Shown here: in pieces, positions 18,955-30,213 of the stretch
Numbering within the stretch: the stretch's first letter is position 1
Layout: each line of letters begins with the position of its first letter
DNA from: Staphylococcus haemolyticus
Lineage (GTDB): Bacteria > Bacillota > Bacilli > Staphylococcales > Staphylococcaceae
Reading direction: 5' to 3'
Assembly (NCBI RefSeq): GCF_006094395.1
Contig: NZ_CP035291.1
Location: 868,001 to 932,000 of the forward strand
DNA length: 64,000 nt
Notes under the pieces: model-generated
The model's input: only the letters and a program-made list of their open reading frames with translations
The model's database searches: none
Told to the model about the DNA's origin: nothing
Made by a program: the position numbers and the translations under genes

Positions 18955-20310
18955 ATGATAGAAGTTACTTTACAGCAAATTCAGGAATGGATACCTTGTG
19001 ATATTGATTCACAATATTTACGACAAACCATCAAAGGTGTGACGATCGATTCACGTGCAATCAAAACTAATATGTTATTTATACCATTTAAAGGTGAGAA
19101 CGTAGATGGTCATTGCTTTGTTTCACAGGCGTTAAAAGATGGCGCTGGGGCTTCTTTCTATGAAAAGGGCCATGACATTGATGATAACGTGAAGGGACCT
19201 ATTATATGGGTAGACGATACATTAATTGCGTTACAACAATTAGCTAAAGCATATCTTAAACATGTGAACCCTAAAGTAATAGGTGTTACTGGTTCAAACG
19301 GTAAAACAACTACAAAAGATATGATTGAGAGTGTATTACACACTGAATTTAAAGTAAAAAAAACGCAAGGTAATTACAATAATGAAATAGGCTTACCGTT
19401 AACTATTTTAGAGCTTGATTTAGATACAGAGATTTCAATATTAGAAATGGGTATGTCTGGATTCCATGAAATAGAATTACTTTCTAATATAGCAGAACCA
19501 GATATTGCTGTTATTACTAATATTGGTGAATCACATATGCAAGATTTAGGTTCTCGTGAAGGCATTGCTAAAGCTAAATCTGAAATAACAATTGGACTTA
19601 AAAAAGAAGGAACATTCATCTATGATGGTGATGAACCATTGCTTGAACCACATGTTAAAAAAATCAAACACGCTAAATGTTTAAGTGTAGGTTTGAAACA
19701 AGATAATGCTTTAGTATGCGAAGTAGAACATAGTGAAAATGATGGCATTGCTTTCTCTATTAACGGTAATGAACATTATAAATTACCTATTCTAGGAATC
19801 CATAATATGAAAAATGCAGCTATCGCTATTGCTATTGGTCATGAACTAGGACTTAAATATGAGACTATTCAACATAACATTAATCATGTTCAACTTACTG
19901 GTATGCGAATGGAACGCCATATTACTGATGATGATATTACTATCATAAATGATGCTTATAATGCCAGTCCTACAAGTATGAAAGCCGCAATTGATACTTT
20001 GAGTCAAATGGAAGGTAGAAAAATTATTGTACTTGCTGACTCACTTGAATTAGGGGAAAATAGTCGTTCAATGCACGAAGAGGTAGGCGCATATTTAGAA
20101 GGTAAAAACATCCATACATTATTAACATATGGCAAAGATGCAAAGTATATTAGTGATATTGGAGGACAATTTGTTGACCACGTTGAATATTTTATTGATA
20201 AACAACAATTAACTCAATATTTAATAAATAACTTAGTTGCTAACGACAAAGTTCTTGTAAAAGGTTCAAGAGGAAATAAACTTGAAGAAGTTGTAAATAA
20301 ATTGATTTAA
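18955..20310 (+). CDS. murF: UDP-N-acetylmuramoyl-tripeptide--D-alanyl-D-alanine ligase
   Basis: Adds D-Ala-D-Ala to UDP-MurNAc-tripeptide, the last cytoplasmic step of the wall precursor. It is a 451-residue Mur ligase with three domains. [13 protein letters not shown] (110-122) is the P-loop, [13 protein letters not shown] and [32 protein letters not shown] lie in the central domain, and [16 protein letters not shown] opens the C-terminal domain. It is directly downstream of ddl (AGAGAGGG before ATG) in a two-gene operon closed by a terminator. Confidence 0.96.
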   Translation: MIEVTLQQIQEWIPCDIDSQYLRQTIKGVTIDSRAIKTNMLFIPFKGENVDGHCFVSQALKDGAGASFYEKGHDIDDNVKGPIIWVDDTLIALQQLAKAYLKHVNPKVIGVTGSNGKTTTKDMIESVLHTEFKVKKTQGNYNNEIGLPLTILELDLDTEISILEMGMSGFHEIELLSNIAEPDIAVITNIGESHMQDLGSREGIAKAKSEITIGLKKEGTFIYDGDEPLLEPHVKKIKHAKCLSVGLKQDNALVCEVEHSENDGIAFSINGNEHYKLPILGIHNMKNAAIAIAIGHELGLKYETIQHNINHVQLTGMRMERHITDDDITIINDAYNASPTSMKAAIDTLSQMEGRKIIVLADSLELGENSRSMHEEVGAYLEGKNIHTLLTYGKDAKYISDIGGQFVDHVEYFIDKQQLTQYLINNLVANDKVLVKGSRGNKLEEVVNKLI

Positions 20311-20336
20311 TTATTTTCAAAATTACTATCAATCTA

Positions 20337-20384
20337 AGCAAGTCACTAATTAGGAATCTAAATCCTTTAGTGGCTTGTTTTTTT
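20337..20384 (+). terminator. Intrinsic terminator of ddl-murF
   Basis: The arms CAAGTCACTAA and TTTAGTGGCTTG pair across a loop with inner AGGA/TCCT, followed by a T-run. Confidence 0.85.
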
Positions 20385-20413
20385 ACTTTAAAAATTTAAT
20401 TAACAAGTGAAAA

Positions 20414-22092
<1,679 letters not shown>

Positions 22093-22119
22093 AATAATTC
22101 AATATTGAATTTTATAATC

Positions 22120-22149
22120 AAACCATCTCATGCTTTTGAGGTGGTTTTA
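22120..22149 (+). terminator. Intrinsic terminator of cshA
   Basis: AAACCATCTC / GAGGTGGTTT stem (one G.U) followed by TT and AT-rich DNA, 25 bp after the stop. Confidence 0.75.
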
Positions 22150-22257
22150 AATTTGATTAAATAGTAGAAGTAATTTAACAATTTCGCATATTCAGCAAGG
22201 TCAGTAAGCCTCACACTAAATATGATATAATAAAATAAAATTGCAAAGGAGTATATT

Positions 22258-22737
22258 ATGAAGGTAGAAAGTTCATTTCATAAGAGTCCTAAAAATGCAC
22301 TGAAATACCACTGGCTTAATAGTGGTATCTTATTTTTAATAGAACTGATTATCATTGTTGCACTATTTTCAATGTGGCGATATTTTAATTGGTACCACCT
22401 TATTGTCTACATACTTATCTTCTTAGTCTTCATTTCGGTTATTCGTTTACTATTACAGCCCATTATTAATTATAAATATCGTTTTTATAGGGTTAATGAT
22501 AGAAATGTCGAAGTTAAAAAGACTTTTATCTTTAAAAAACACCAAATAACTAAAATTGAACGGCTACAATTTTTAGAAATTAAAAGTAATCCTATTTTAA
22601 AGCTATTAAATTTAAATATTTTAATTTTTGTAACAGCGGGACATGAACTAAAATTACCAATTGTCTCAGAAGAAGAAATGAATCAATTATCAGAAGATAT
22701 TTTTATAGCATTGCGAGGTGCTGATTCAGATGTTTAA
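22258..22737 (+). CDS. PH-domain membrane protein (YdbS-like)
   Basis: 159 residues. Two membrane helices (about 22-42 and 47-68) precede one bacterial PH (bPH2/DUF304) domain (75-150: YRFYRVNDRNVEVKKTFIFKKHQITKIERLQFLEIK). YdbS and YdbT homologues occur as membrane pairs in Firmicutes; their role is not settled, though some confer resistance to bacteriocins. It overlaps the next gene by 8 bp, implying coupled translation and probably a complex of the three PH proteins. Confidence 0.8.
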   Translation: MKVESSFHKSPKNALKYHWLNSGILFLIELIIIVALFSMWRYFNWYHLIVYILIFLVFISVIRLLLQPIINYKYRFYRVNDRNVEVKKTFIFKKHQITKIERLQFLEIKSNPILKLLNLNILIFVTAGHELKLPIVSEEEMNQLSEDIFIALRGADSDV

Positions 22738-24253
22738 TCCACAAAAATTGCATCCAATTTCATACATAACAGGGATAATAGACGTAATTAAACAAAATAT
22801 TTTTACATTTATCATATTAGTTGGTTTTAATATATGGAATTTTGATTTTACAGAAATTCGTCATTATATTGGCCCATCAATCTTTTTATTTATCTTTATT
22901 TTGACGTTTATACATCGATTTTTAGAAATTAAAGTTACAAGATATTGGATTGAAAACGATCAATTTATTGTTACATCTGGTTGGTTAAATAAAAAAAGAA
23001 AAGAACTAAATCTAAGTAGAATTCAGTCATTAGATACAACACAAGGTTTGATTAACCAAATCGTGGGTGGTGTTAGTTTACAAATTAAAACGCCAAGTGA
23101 TGGTATTGAATTGGCAACAATAACGAAGAAACAGAGTGAGTTCATTGAACAAACCATACGTATGAGACAAAAAGAATTAAATAATGATACTCAAGAATAT
23201 TCAATCAATGATGAAGCGGATGAAAATGAACTAAAAACTGAGCAATACAATGCGTCGACAAGTGTAACAGAAAGTAATTCAGAACATGTGTTCAATATGT
23301 CCTTAACTTCACTAATTCTAATGGCTATGACGAGTGGGGCAATAGGTGTGGCCTTTGCTGCCGTTTCGCCAATAGTAGGTGCATTTCAAGATATTATCCC
23401 TTGGGATAAATGGACGTCTAATCTATGGCATTGGGTAAATTCTGTACTTATTATTGTGTTGTTTGTTGTTGTATCGATTTTAATCATTAGTTATGTTTTA
23501 GGAACTATAATTACGATTATTCGTTATTATAACTACAAAGTTGTACAACAGGGGAATCATCTTAAAATTAGTTATGGTCTTTTTAATGTGAAAAATCTAA
23601 CAGTTCCAACTGATCGACTACAAGCAGTGTTAGAGAAACAATCTTTCTTAAGAAAAATATTTGGATATACCTCTATACACTTTATAATCACGAGTGATAT
23701 GGACATAGAGTCTAAAGATGATGCAAGTGACAATGGTAAAATTATGATATTACCATTTATAAGACAAAAAGAAGCGTATGAAATTATTGGAAAGCTTGTA
23801 CCAGAAATGAAGTTTAATAAGGTCGAAAACATTATGCCGTGGAATGGATTTCATCGTCACTTTTTTATACCAAGTATTATCGTTTTAATTTTAGCTAGTA
23901 TTGGAACTTATTTTTGGAGTGCATGGAGCTTTTTTATCGCTTTGATGATAATTATTGTGATGATGTCTCATGCATATATCTACGTTAAAAATGCTGGCTT
24001 AGTGATAGAGAATGATGAAATTACTTTGAAACGCGTAAGCACTTTTGGTTTTCAAACATATTACTTCAAAACGGATAAAATTATAGGTATGGAAACGAGC
24101 CAACATCCTTTTCTCGAAAGAAGTCATTTAGCAAATTTATATTTCCTTATTGCTAAGGGATCAATATTTGAGTTTATGGAATTAAAGTTCATAAAAGAAG
24201 ATACATCGCAACGCTACGTTGATGCGTATTTAAGAGGTGAGTACGATGTCTAA
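22730..24253 (+). CDS. PH-domain membrane protein with three bPH2 repeats (YdbT-like)
   Basis: 507 residues from ATG 22730 (GAGGTG 9 bp upstream; the frame is open 12 bp further, without a ribosome site). It has membrane-helix pairs near 20-60, 190-260 and 375-410. Each pair is followed by a bPH2 domain with the repeat pattern YWIENDQFIVTSGWLNKKRKELNLSRIQSLDT, HLKISYGLFNVKNLTVPTDRLQAV and LVIENDEITLKRVSTFGFQTYYFKTDKI. The middle loop (about 140-180) is acidic. It overlaps both neighbours and is the central member of a three-gene cluster of PH membrane proteins. Function unknown. Confidence 0.8.
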   Translation: MFNPQKLHPISYITGIIDVIKQNIFTFIILVGFNIWNFDFTEIRHYIGPSIFLFIFILTFIHRFLEIKVTRYWIENDQFIVTSGWLNKKRKELNLSRIQSLDTTQGLINQIVGGVSLQIKTPSDGIELATITKKQSEFIEQTIRMRQKELNNDTQEYSINDEADENELKTEQYNASTSVTESNSEHVFNMSLTSLILMAMTSGAIGVAFAAVSPIVGAFQDIIPWDKWTSNLWHWVNSVLIIVLFVVVSILIISYVLGTIITIIRYYNYKVVQQGNHLKISYGLFNVKNLTVPTDRLQAVLEKQSFLRKIFGYTSIHFIITSDMDIESKDDASDNGKIMILPFIRQKEAYEIIGKLVPEMKFNKVENIMPWNGFHRHFFIPSIIVLILASIGTYFWSAWSFFIALMIIIVMMSHAYIYVKNAGLVIENDEITLKRVSTFGFQTYYFKTDKIIGMETSQHPFLERSHLANLYFLIAKGSIFEFMELKFIKEDTSQRYVDAYLRGEYDV

Positions 24254-24773
24254 TTATAATTACATGAATAAAAACGGCCTTAAAGTGATGAGGATTGCTT
24301 CAATGATTACTAGCATTATTTTTACAATTATAGTGATAATAGCAAGCATTTTATGTGATTTATACATTGAGGAAATGAGTCGCGCATTACTTGTAAGTCT
24401 TGCGATAGTACTAATCATTTTATGTTGTGTTGTTTTTATAGTTATAACACCATTTTTAAAATATAAAAACTTTCGTTATAGTCATTCAAATGATGAAATT
24501 TATATAAGAAGAGGCATTATTTTTATCAATACTAAAATTATTCCATTTTATAGAATTCAAAATATCGATATTAAAGAAGGTTTTTTAATGAGAAAATATG
24601 AGTTAGCATCATTGCATTTGTCGACTGCAGGTGGTGTTTCTCAAATAGACTTGATTGCAAAGACAGACGCAATTAATCTTAAACAAATGATACAAAATAA
24701 GAAAAAAATTCAGCAAAATGATATTAGTGAAATGAATAAGAAAATAGATCATTCAAATTTACCTAGTGAGTGA
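24246..24773 (+). CDS. Third PH-domain membrane protein (YdbS-like paralogue)
   Basis: 175 residues from ATG 24246 (GAGGTGA upstream). Two membrane helices (about 15-37 and 45-70) are followed by a bPH2 domain (FRYSHSNDEIYIRRGIIFINTKIIPFYRIQNIDIKEGFLMRKYELASLHLSTAGG), which is the best-preserved family motif of the three. The C-terminal tail is Lys/Asn-rich. It overlaps the preceding gene by 8 bp; acpS follows 9 bp later, so acpS may share the transcript. The longer frame from GTG 24237 is less likely because it would include the ribosome site. Confidence 0.8.
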   Translation: MSNYNYMNKNGLKVMRIASMITSIIFTIIVIIASILCDLYIEEMSRALLVSLAIVLIILCCVVFIVITPFLKYKNFRYSHSNDEIYIRRGIIFINTKIIPFYRIQNIDIKEGFLMRKYELASLHLSTAGGVSQIDLIAKTDAINLKQMIQNKKKIQQNDISEMNKKIDHSNLPSE

Positions 24774-24782
24774 GGGATTAGC

Positions 24783-25142
24783 ATGATACATGGAATAGGT
24801 ATTGATTTAATAGAAATTGATAGAATTAAAAAAGCTTTTGAGAAACAAAAAGACAAGTTAGTAAAGAGAATTTTAACACAAGAAGAGGAACAACAATTTC
24901 ATTCATTTAAAAGTGAAAAGAGAAAATTTGAATTTTTATCTGGTCGTTTCGCAACCAAAGAAGCTTTCAGTAAAGCATTAGGTACAGGCTTAGGAAAAAC
25001 AGTGGCATTCAAAGACATTAATTGTTACAACGATATAAAAGGTAAACCATGTATAGATTACAATGGTTTTATCGTACATGTTTCAATAACTCATACAGAA
25101 CATTATGCGATGAGTCAGGTTTTGTTAGAAAAGAGAGATTAA
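24783..25142 (+). CDS. acpS: Holo-[acyl-carrier-protein] synthase
   Basis: Transfers 4'-phosphopantetheine from CoA to apo-ACP, required for lipid synthesis. 119 residues. [12 protein letters not shown] carries Asp8 and [14 protein letters not shown] the Mg-binding Glu (about 58-59); both are family-defining. [21 protein letters not shown] completes the fold. It starts at ATG after GTGAGGG. The acpS-alr-mazEF-rsb order is conserved in staphylococci. Confidence 0.95.
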   Translation: MIHGIGIDLIEIDRIKKAFEKQKDKLVKRILTQEEEQQFHSFKSEKRKFEFLSGRFATKEAFSKALGTGLGKTVAFKDINCYNDIKGKPCIDYNGFIVHVSITHTEHYAMSQVLLEKRD

Positions 25143-25237
25143 CAGTATTATAATAAAAATAATTTCTACCTCGTATTTTGAACGAGTTAAATCAATAATA
25201 AACAAGATTTTTTTACTAAATAAGAGGAGGATTACGT

Positions 25238-26386
25238 ATGTCAGATAAATTCTATAGATCAACTTATTTAAACGTAGATTTATCAGCGATTTTAAATAAC
25301 TATAATACTGTTAGAACGTTGCATAGCGATAAAACAGTTATACCAGTAGTAAAAGCTAATAGTTATGGGCTAGGTAGCGTTAAAATCGCACAACATTTAA
25401 TGAAAAACGGTGCTGACTTTTTTGCAGTAGCAACTCTTGATGAAGCTATTGAACTACGTATGCATGGAATCAATGCTCAAATACTTATCTTAGGCGTCAT
25501 TCCTCTTGAAGATATAAATAAAGCTATTCAACACAGAGTTGCTTTGACTGTACCATCATTACAATTGCTACAACATGCAATAGAATTAATTAGTGATGAT
25601 AATGAAAAGAATTTATGGCTACATGTGAAACTCGACACAGGTATGGGCAGACTTGGAATTAAATCACTGGAAGAATATAAAGAAGTCATTGACTTAATTC
25701 AAAGTCATCCTCATTTGGTATTCGAAGGTGTATATACGCACTTTGCTAATGCTGATGAACCTGGCGACTCAATGGATCATCAATATGAACAATTTGAAAC
25801 CTTAGTAACTCAAGCTGAAAAACCTAAATTCATACATTCTCAAAATTCAGCTGGTTCCTTATTGAGAAACTTTGAATTATGTAACGCAGTTAGACTTGGT
25901 ATTTCACTTTATGGTTATTATCCGTCAGCGTATGTAAAAGAAAAAGTTGAAACTGAATTACAACCAAGTGCGCAATTATTAACACAAGTTGTCCAAACTA
26001 AATATTTAAAAGTTGGCGAATCGGTAAGTTATGGCAGTACATTTACAGCAACTGAAGATATAAAAATCGCAATTTTGCCAATTGGATATGCAGATGGTTA
26101 CTTACGCTCAATGCAAGGGGCATTTGTTAATGTCAAAGGCCATCAATGTGAAGTCATAGGTCGAGTATGTATGGATCAAATGATAATTAAAGTGCCAGAT
26201 GATGTAAAAGAGGGAGACTCTGTGACACTTCTAGATAATGCTTATGATTCACCTCAATCAGCTGAAACTCTAGCTCAAAAACAAGACACGATTAGCTATG
26301 AAGTTTTATGTAATTTAGGTAGACGTTTACCTAGAATCTATCAAGTTGATGACGAGATGCATGTAACTAATGAATTATTAAAATAG
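25238..26386 (+). CDS. alr: Alanine racemase
   Basis: PLP-dependent racemase supplying D-alanine for Ddl and teichoic acid. 382 residues: an N-terminal TIM barrel with PLP-Lys39 ([10 protein letters not shown]) and a C-terminal beta domain with the second catalytic residue, Tyr in [19 protein letters not shown] and QNSAGSL are phosphate- and substrate-site motifs. ATG start after GAGGAGG. With ddl and murF in the same window, it completes the D-Ala branch. Confidence 0.96.
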   Translation: MSDKFYRSTYLNVDLSAILNNYNTVRTLHSDKTVIPVVKANSYGLGSVKIAQHLMKNGADFFAVATLDEAIELRMHGINAQILILGVIPLEDINKAIQHRVALTVPSLQLLQHAIELISDDNEKNLWLHVKLDTGMGRLGIKSLEEYKEVIDLIQSHPHLVFEGVYTHFANADEPGDSMDHQYEQFETLVTQAEKPKFIHSQNSAGSLLRNFELCNAVRLGISLYGYYPSAYVKEKVETELQPSAQLLTQVVQTKYLKVGESVSYGSTFTATEDIKIAILPIGYADGYLRSMQGAFVNVKGHQCEVIGRVCMDQMIIKVPDDVKEGDSVTLLDNAYDSPQSAETLAQKQDTISYEVLCNLGRRLPRIYQVDDEMHVTNELLK

Positions 26387-26471
26387 TATAGTCACTTGAA
26401 ATAAAATTTGTTATTATAAAATTAATTAAAGTTTATAATGTCTTATTTGGTATCAACTGGAGGTTCATATT

Positions 26472-26642
26472 ATGCTTACTTTCAATCAAAATAGAAGTCA
26501 CAGTCTTGAACAATCTTTAAAAGAAGGCTATGCACAAATGGCCGAATTAAATCTCTCCCTAGCGACAGAAGCTTTTCCTCTAGAATGCGAAGCTTGTGAT
26601 TGCAACGAAACGTACCTTATTTCTAATTATAAAAGTGAATGA
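26472..26642 (+). CDS. mazE: MazE antitoxin
   Basis: 56-residue antitoxin that neutralises MazF. Sequence [20 protein letters not shown]...[19 protein letters not shown] is the staphylococcal MazE type (unrelated in detail to E. coli MazE). ATG at 26472 with TGGAGG about 9 bp upstream. The stop TGA overlaps the mazF start (ATGA), so translation is coupled and antitoxin is made first. Confidence 0.93.
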   Translation: MLTFNQNRSHSLEQSLKEGYAQMAELNLSLATEAFPLECEACDCNETYLISNYKSE

Positions 26643-27004
26643 TTAGAAGAGGCGATGTATATTTAGCTGATTTGTCACCAGTACAGGGCTCAGAACAAGG
26701 GGGAGTCAGACCTGTAGTTATCATTCAAAACGATACTGGTAACAAATATAGTCCTACCGTAATCGTTGCTGCGATTACGGGAAGGATTAATAAAGCGAAA
26801 ATACCCACACATGTTGAAATCGAGAAAAAGAAATACAGACTTGATAAAGATTCAGTTATTCTACTCGAGCAAATTAGAACATTAGATAAAAAACGACTAA
26901 AAGAAAAATTAACATATCTATCTGATGAGAAAATGCAAGAAGTGGATGAAGCGTTAGACATTAGTCTAGGATTGCATGATGAAGTTAAAACGCAAAACAC
27001 ATAA
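26639..27004 (+). CDS. mazF: MazF endoribonuclease toxin
   Basis: Sequence-specific mRNA endonuclease (in S. aureus it cuts within UACAU). 121 residues of the PemK/MazF fold. [35 protein letters not shown] contains the conserved active-site Arg region, and [16 protein letters not shown] carries the second active-site strand. It lies upstream of rsbU, as in S. aureus, where mazEF and the sigB operon are partly co-transcribed. A terminator-like hairpin at 27164 separates them here. Confidence 0.95.
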   Translation: MIRRGDVYLADLSPVQGSEQGGVRPVVIIQNDTGNKYSPTVIVAAITGRINKAKIPTHVEIEKKKYRLDKDSVILLEQIRTLDKKRLKEKLTYLSDEKMQEVDEALDISLGLHDEVKTQNT

Positions 27005-27311
27005 CTTAATTCATGTATAATTCAAAAGTATTTCATTTTAACTATTAAAGACAATATTTTAAATTCAGTTATTCGAATTTTCGTAATTTAATTTCTATGC
27101 ACTTAATACATATTAGTCTTATTTGAAGGTAAGTACTAGATTAATTAATAGTCTTTAGTTGTTGACTTTAGGTAATACCTAAAGTCTTTTTTAAATATAA
27201 AGCATATTATTTAATATTATGGTTTTAACAATAATGAATTTTATTAATAAATATCAAATGCATATAAATAAGTTCTAAGTAATAGATATATTGAAGCAAG
27301 GAGGCAGATTT
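27005..27311 (+). terminator. mazF-rsbU intergenic region with intrinsic terminator at 27164-27192
   Basis: GACTTTAGG / CCTAAAGTC perfect 9-bp stem with a T6 run at 27187-27192. The rest of the 307-bp gap is AT-rich with no further gene; the rsbU ribosome site AAGGAGG lies at 27297-27303. Confidence 0.75.
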
Positions 27312-28313
27312 TTGGAAGAATTTAAGCAGCATTATAAGCAACTTATTGATGAAAGTTTAGTTACGCAAAATAAACAACAATTTCTAAAAAAGTGTAATGA
27401 TTTTACAGATGAAGTAATTAAAAAAGATATTCTACCTGAAGATATTGTGAATATACACAAATCATATGTAACCTCCTTAAATTTAGATAAAGAACAAATT
27501 TTTGATACATTAGATGTGTTACAAGAGGTTGTAAAAGGGTTTGGATATAGTTATCGAGACTACCAAAAGTTAGTTGATAAAATGCAATTCCACGATAAAG
27601 AAATTGATTTAGCTTCTAGGCTTCAACAGACAATGTTAAAAACAGATATCCCTCAATTTGATAGTATACAGATTGGTGTGATTTCTGTTGCTGCTCAAAA
27701 AGTGAGTGGCGACTATTTTAATTTAATTGATCATAGGGATGGAACGATGAGTTTCGCTATTGCTGATGTTATAGGTAAGGGAATTCCAGCTGCATTAGCT
27801 ATGAGTATGATTAAATTCGGAATGGACTCCTATGGGCATTCCCAATTACCTAGTGATGGATTGAAACGTCTTAACCGTGTTGTGGAGAAAAACGTAAATC
27901 AAAACATGTTTGTGACCATGTTTTACGGATTATATGAAGAAATGAACCATCTACTTTATTGTAGTTCTGCAGGTCATGAACCTGGATATATATATAGAGC
28001 GGAAACTGAAACATTTGAAGAAATTGAAGTTAGAGGAAGAGTCTTAGGTGTAAGTCAGCACACTCGTTATACTCAACAAGAAATTCCCATTCATTTAGAT
28101 GATTTAGTTATCATATTTACTGATGGTGTTACAGAAGCAAGATACACAGATGGCGAATTCATAGCTAAAAACACATTGTTGAACCTCATACGTAAGTATA
28201 AGCATATGCATCCACAAGATATAGTACAAATATTATATGAAGCTATATTAAAAATACAAAACCCTAACAAACGTGACGATATGACTATTATGATTATAAA
28301 ACGTGTAAATTAA
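27312..28313 (+). CDS. rsbU: Sigma-B regulation phosphatase RsbU
   Basis: PP2C-type serine phosphatase that dephosphorylates RsbV and so frees sigma-B. 333 residues: an N-terminal helical RsbU domain (1-85) and a C-terminal SpoIIE/PP2C domain (about 120-333: SGDYFNLID, IADVIGKGIPAALAMSM, IFTDGVTEAR, KRDDMTIMII, with metal-binding Asp residues). The TTG at 27312 is the start because AAGGAGG lies 8 bp upstream and the length equals the S. aureus protein. It is intact, which matters because some laboratory S. aureus strains carry rsbU deletions. Confidence 0.95.
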   Translation: MEEFKQHYKQLIDESLVTQNKQQFLKKCNDFTDEVIKKDILPEDIVNIHKSYVTSLNLDKEQIFDTLDVLQEVVKGFGYSYRDYQKLVDKMQFHDKEIDLASRLQQTMLKTDIPQFDSIQIGVISVAAQKVSGDYFNLIDHRDGTMSFAIADVIGKGIPAALAMSMIKFGMDSYGHSQLPSDGLKRLNRVVEKNVNQNMFVTMFYGLYEEMNHLLYCSSAGHEPGYIYRAETETFEEIEVRGRVLGVSQHTRYTQQEIPIHLDDLVIIFTDGVTEARYTDGEFIAKNTLLNLIRKYKHMHPQDIVQILYEAILKIQNPNKRDDMTIMIIKRVN

Positions 28314-28327
28314 ATATTAAATTTTTA

Positions 28328-28353
28328 GATTATATAAATCTAACTATGGGTAT
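28328..28353 (+). promoter_or_regulatory. Candidate sigma-B promoter before rsbV
   Basis: GATTAT, 14-bp spacer, GGGTAT. The -10 matches the sigma-B consensus GGGTAT fully and the -35 matches GTTTAA in 4 of 6. An autoregulatory sigma-B promoter at this place is known in S. aureus. Confidence 0.6.
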
Positions 28354-28411
28354 ACTTACTAAAGTATACATATTATTAGTAACAAAAGACTAAACTAGGA
28401 GTGTAAGAACT

Positions 28412-28738
28412 ATGAACCTTAACATTGAGACGGTAACACATGATGAATATTATGAAGTCATTGTGGCTGGGGAATTAGATGTTTATACAGTACCTGAATT
28501 AGAAGAAGTTTTGATGCCAATGCGTCAAGAAGGTACTCATGATATTCACGTAAATGTGACAAACGTTAGTTATATGGATTCTACAGGATTAGGTTTATTT
28601 GTAGGAACATTAAAAGCTTTGAATCAAAATGATAAAGAATTATATATTTTAGGTGTATCAGATAGAATCGGAAGATTATTTGATATTACTGGCCTTAAGG
28701 ACTTAATGCATGTCAATGAAGGAACGGAGGTAGAGTAA
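28412..28738 (+). CDS. rsbV: Anti-sigma factor antagonist RsbV
   Basis: 108-residue STAS-domain protein that, when unphosphorylated, binds RsbW and releases sigma-B. The phosphorylation site is Ser57 in [10 protein letters not shown]. Start ATG after TAGGAGTG. The stop is followed after 1 bp by the rsbW start codon, so the two partners are made in fixed ratio. Confidence 0.96.
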   Translation: MNLNIETVTHDEYYEVIVAGELDVYTVPELEEVLMPMRQEGTHDIHVNVTNVSYMDSTGLGLFVGTLKALNQNDKELYILGVSDRIGRLFDITGLKDLMHVNEGTEVE

Positions 28739-28739
28739 C

Positions 28740-29219
28740 TTGCCTATTAAAAATGATTATATCGAGATGAAATTGCCTGCCTCTGCTGAGTATGTGAGTT
28801 TAATTCGTTTAACTCTATCAGGTGTCTTCTCAAGAGCAGGCGCATCTTACGACGATATAGAAGATTCTAAAATTGCAGTAAGTGAAGCCGTTACTAACGC
28901 AGTTAAGCATGCTTATAAAAATGATGAAACAAATGGTATGATTAATTTATGTTTTGAGTTATTTGATGATAAAATAAAAATAGTTATCTCAGATCAAGGT
29001 GAAAGTTTTGATTATGAAACGACTAAGTCACAGCTAGGACCATACGATGAGAATGAAAATATCGATTTCTTACGTGAAGGCGGACTTGGTCTTTTCTTAA
29101 TTGAATCCTTGATGGATGAAGTGAAAGTCTTTAAAGAATCTGGTGTAACAATCAGCATGATTAAGTATATAAAAAAAGAGCAGGTGCCAAATAATGACGA
29201 AAGAGTCGAAATCAGTTAA
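28740..29219 (+). CDS. rsbW: Anti-sigma-B factor, serine kinase RsbW
   Basis: 159-residue GHKL-fold kinase that holds sigma-B and phosphorylates RsbV. The N box is [18 protein letters not shown] and the G boxes are [10 protein letters not shown] and EGGLGLFLI. It starts with TTG at 28740, 1 bp after the rsbV stop, with ACGGAGG upstream inside rsbV. It overlaps sigB by 26 bp, consistent with coupled translation of the factor and its inhibitor. Confidence 0.96.
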   Translation: MPIKNDYIEMKLPASAEYVSLIRLTLSGVFSRAGASYDDIEDSKIAVSEAVTNAVKHAYKNDETNGMINLCFELFDDKIKIVISDQGESFDYETTKSQLGPYDENENIDFLREGGLGLFLIESLMDEVKVFKESGVTISMIKYIKKEQVPNNDERVEIS

Positions 29220-29964
29220 TGATGTATCACCTGAGCAAATTAACCAATGGATTAAAGAACATCAAGATAACGCTAATACAGAAGCTCAAGATAGATTAGT
29301 TAATCATTATCGAAAATTAATTGAATCTTTAGCTTATAAGTATTCTAAAGGACAATCACATCATGAAGATTTAGTTCAAGTTGGTATGGTTGGTTTAATA
29401 GGTGCTATTAACAGATTTGATTTGTCTTTTGATCGCAAATTTGAAGCATTCTTAGTACCGACCGTTATTGGTGAGATTAAGAGATATTTAAGGGATAAAA
29501 CTTGGAGTGTTCATGTTCCTAGAAGAATAAAAGAAATAGGCCCACGTATCAAAAAAGTAAGCGATGAACTAACAAATGAGTTGGAAAGATCTCCATCAAT
29601 TGCAGAAATTGCTGACCGTTTAGAAGTTTCAGAAGAAGAAGTGTTAGAAGCTATGGAAATGGGACAAAGCTATAATGCGCTTAGTGTTGATCATTCAATT
29701 GAGGCAGATAAAGATGGTTCAACAGTAACTCTACTAGATATCATGGGGCAAAAAGATGACAATTATGACTTAACTGAAAAACGTATGATTCTTGAACGTA
29801 TTTTGCCTATTCTCTCAGATAGAGAAAGAGAAATTATTCAATGCACGTTCATAGAAGGATTAAGCCAGAAAGAAACTGGGGAACGTATTGGATTAAGTCA
29901 AATGCATGTATCACGCTTACAAAGAACTGCAATTAAGAAATTGCAACAAGCTGCTAAACAATAA
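29194..29964 (+). CDS. sigB: RNA polymerase sigma factor SigB
   Basis: General stress sigma factor controlling stress, pigment and virulence-type regulons in staphylococci. 256 residues with regions 2 ([20 protein letters not shown]), 3 ([34 protein letters not shown]) and 4 ([44 protein letters not shown]). It starts within the end of rsbW after GAGCAGGTG. Last gene of the operon, followed by a hairpin. Confidence 0.96.
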   Translation: MTKESKSVNDVSPEQINQWIKEHQDNANTEAQDRLVNHYRKLIESLAYKYSKGQSHHEDLVQVGMVGLIGAINRFDLSFDRKFEAFLVPTVIGEIKRYLRDKTWSVHVPRRIKEIGPRIKKVSDELTNELERSPSIAEIADRLEVSEEEVLEAMEMGQSYNALSVDHSIEADKDGSTVTLLDIMGQKDDNYDLTEKRMILERILPILSDREREIIQCTFIEGLSQKETGERIGLSQMHVSRLQRTAIKKLQQAAKQ

Positions 29965-30082
29965 AATATTACATTTAGAGTCTAGAACATTAATCATATA
30001 AAACTATAGTGGACAGTCGCAATTGTTGCATGTATTGATAAGAAGTTCAACTAGTAGTTTTTCAGGTCTAGTCATCTTTGTG

Positions 30083-30130
30083 GGGGTGGGACAATGAATT
30101 CACTATGAATTCTATCCGACTCCTTTTTTT
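30083..30130 (+). terminator. Terminator after sigB, built on a GTGGGACA repeat
   Basis: GGGGGTGGGACA..GAATTC pairs imperfectly with GAATTC..TCCGACTCC, followed by a T7 run. It belongs to the same GGGACA hairpin type as the repeat after fabZ. Confidence 0.7.
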
Positions 30131-30213
30131 CTTTTGAATTAAAAAAGCAATGCTTAAAATTAAATATTGTATACTTAGAGAAATAAGAATTTTTGAAAAG
30201 TGTGGTTATATAA

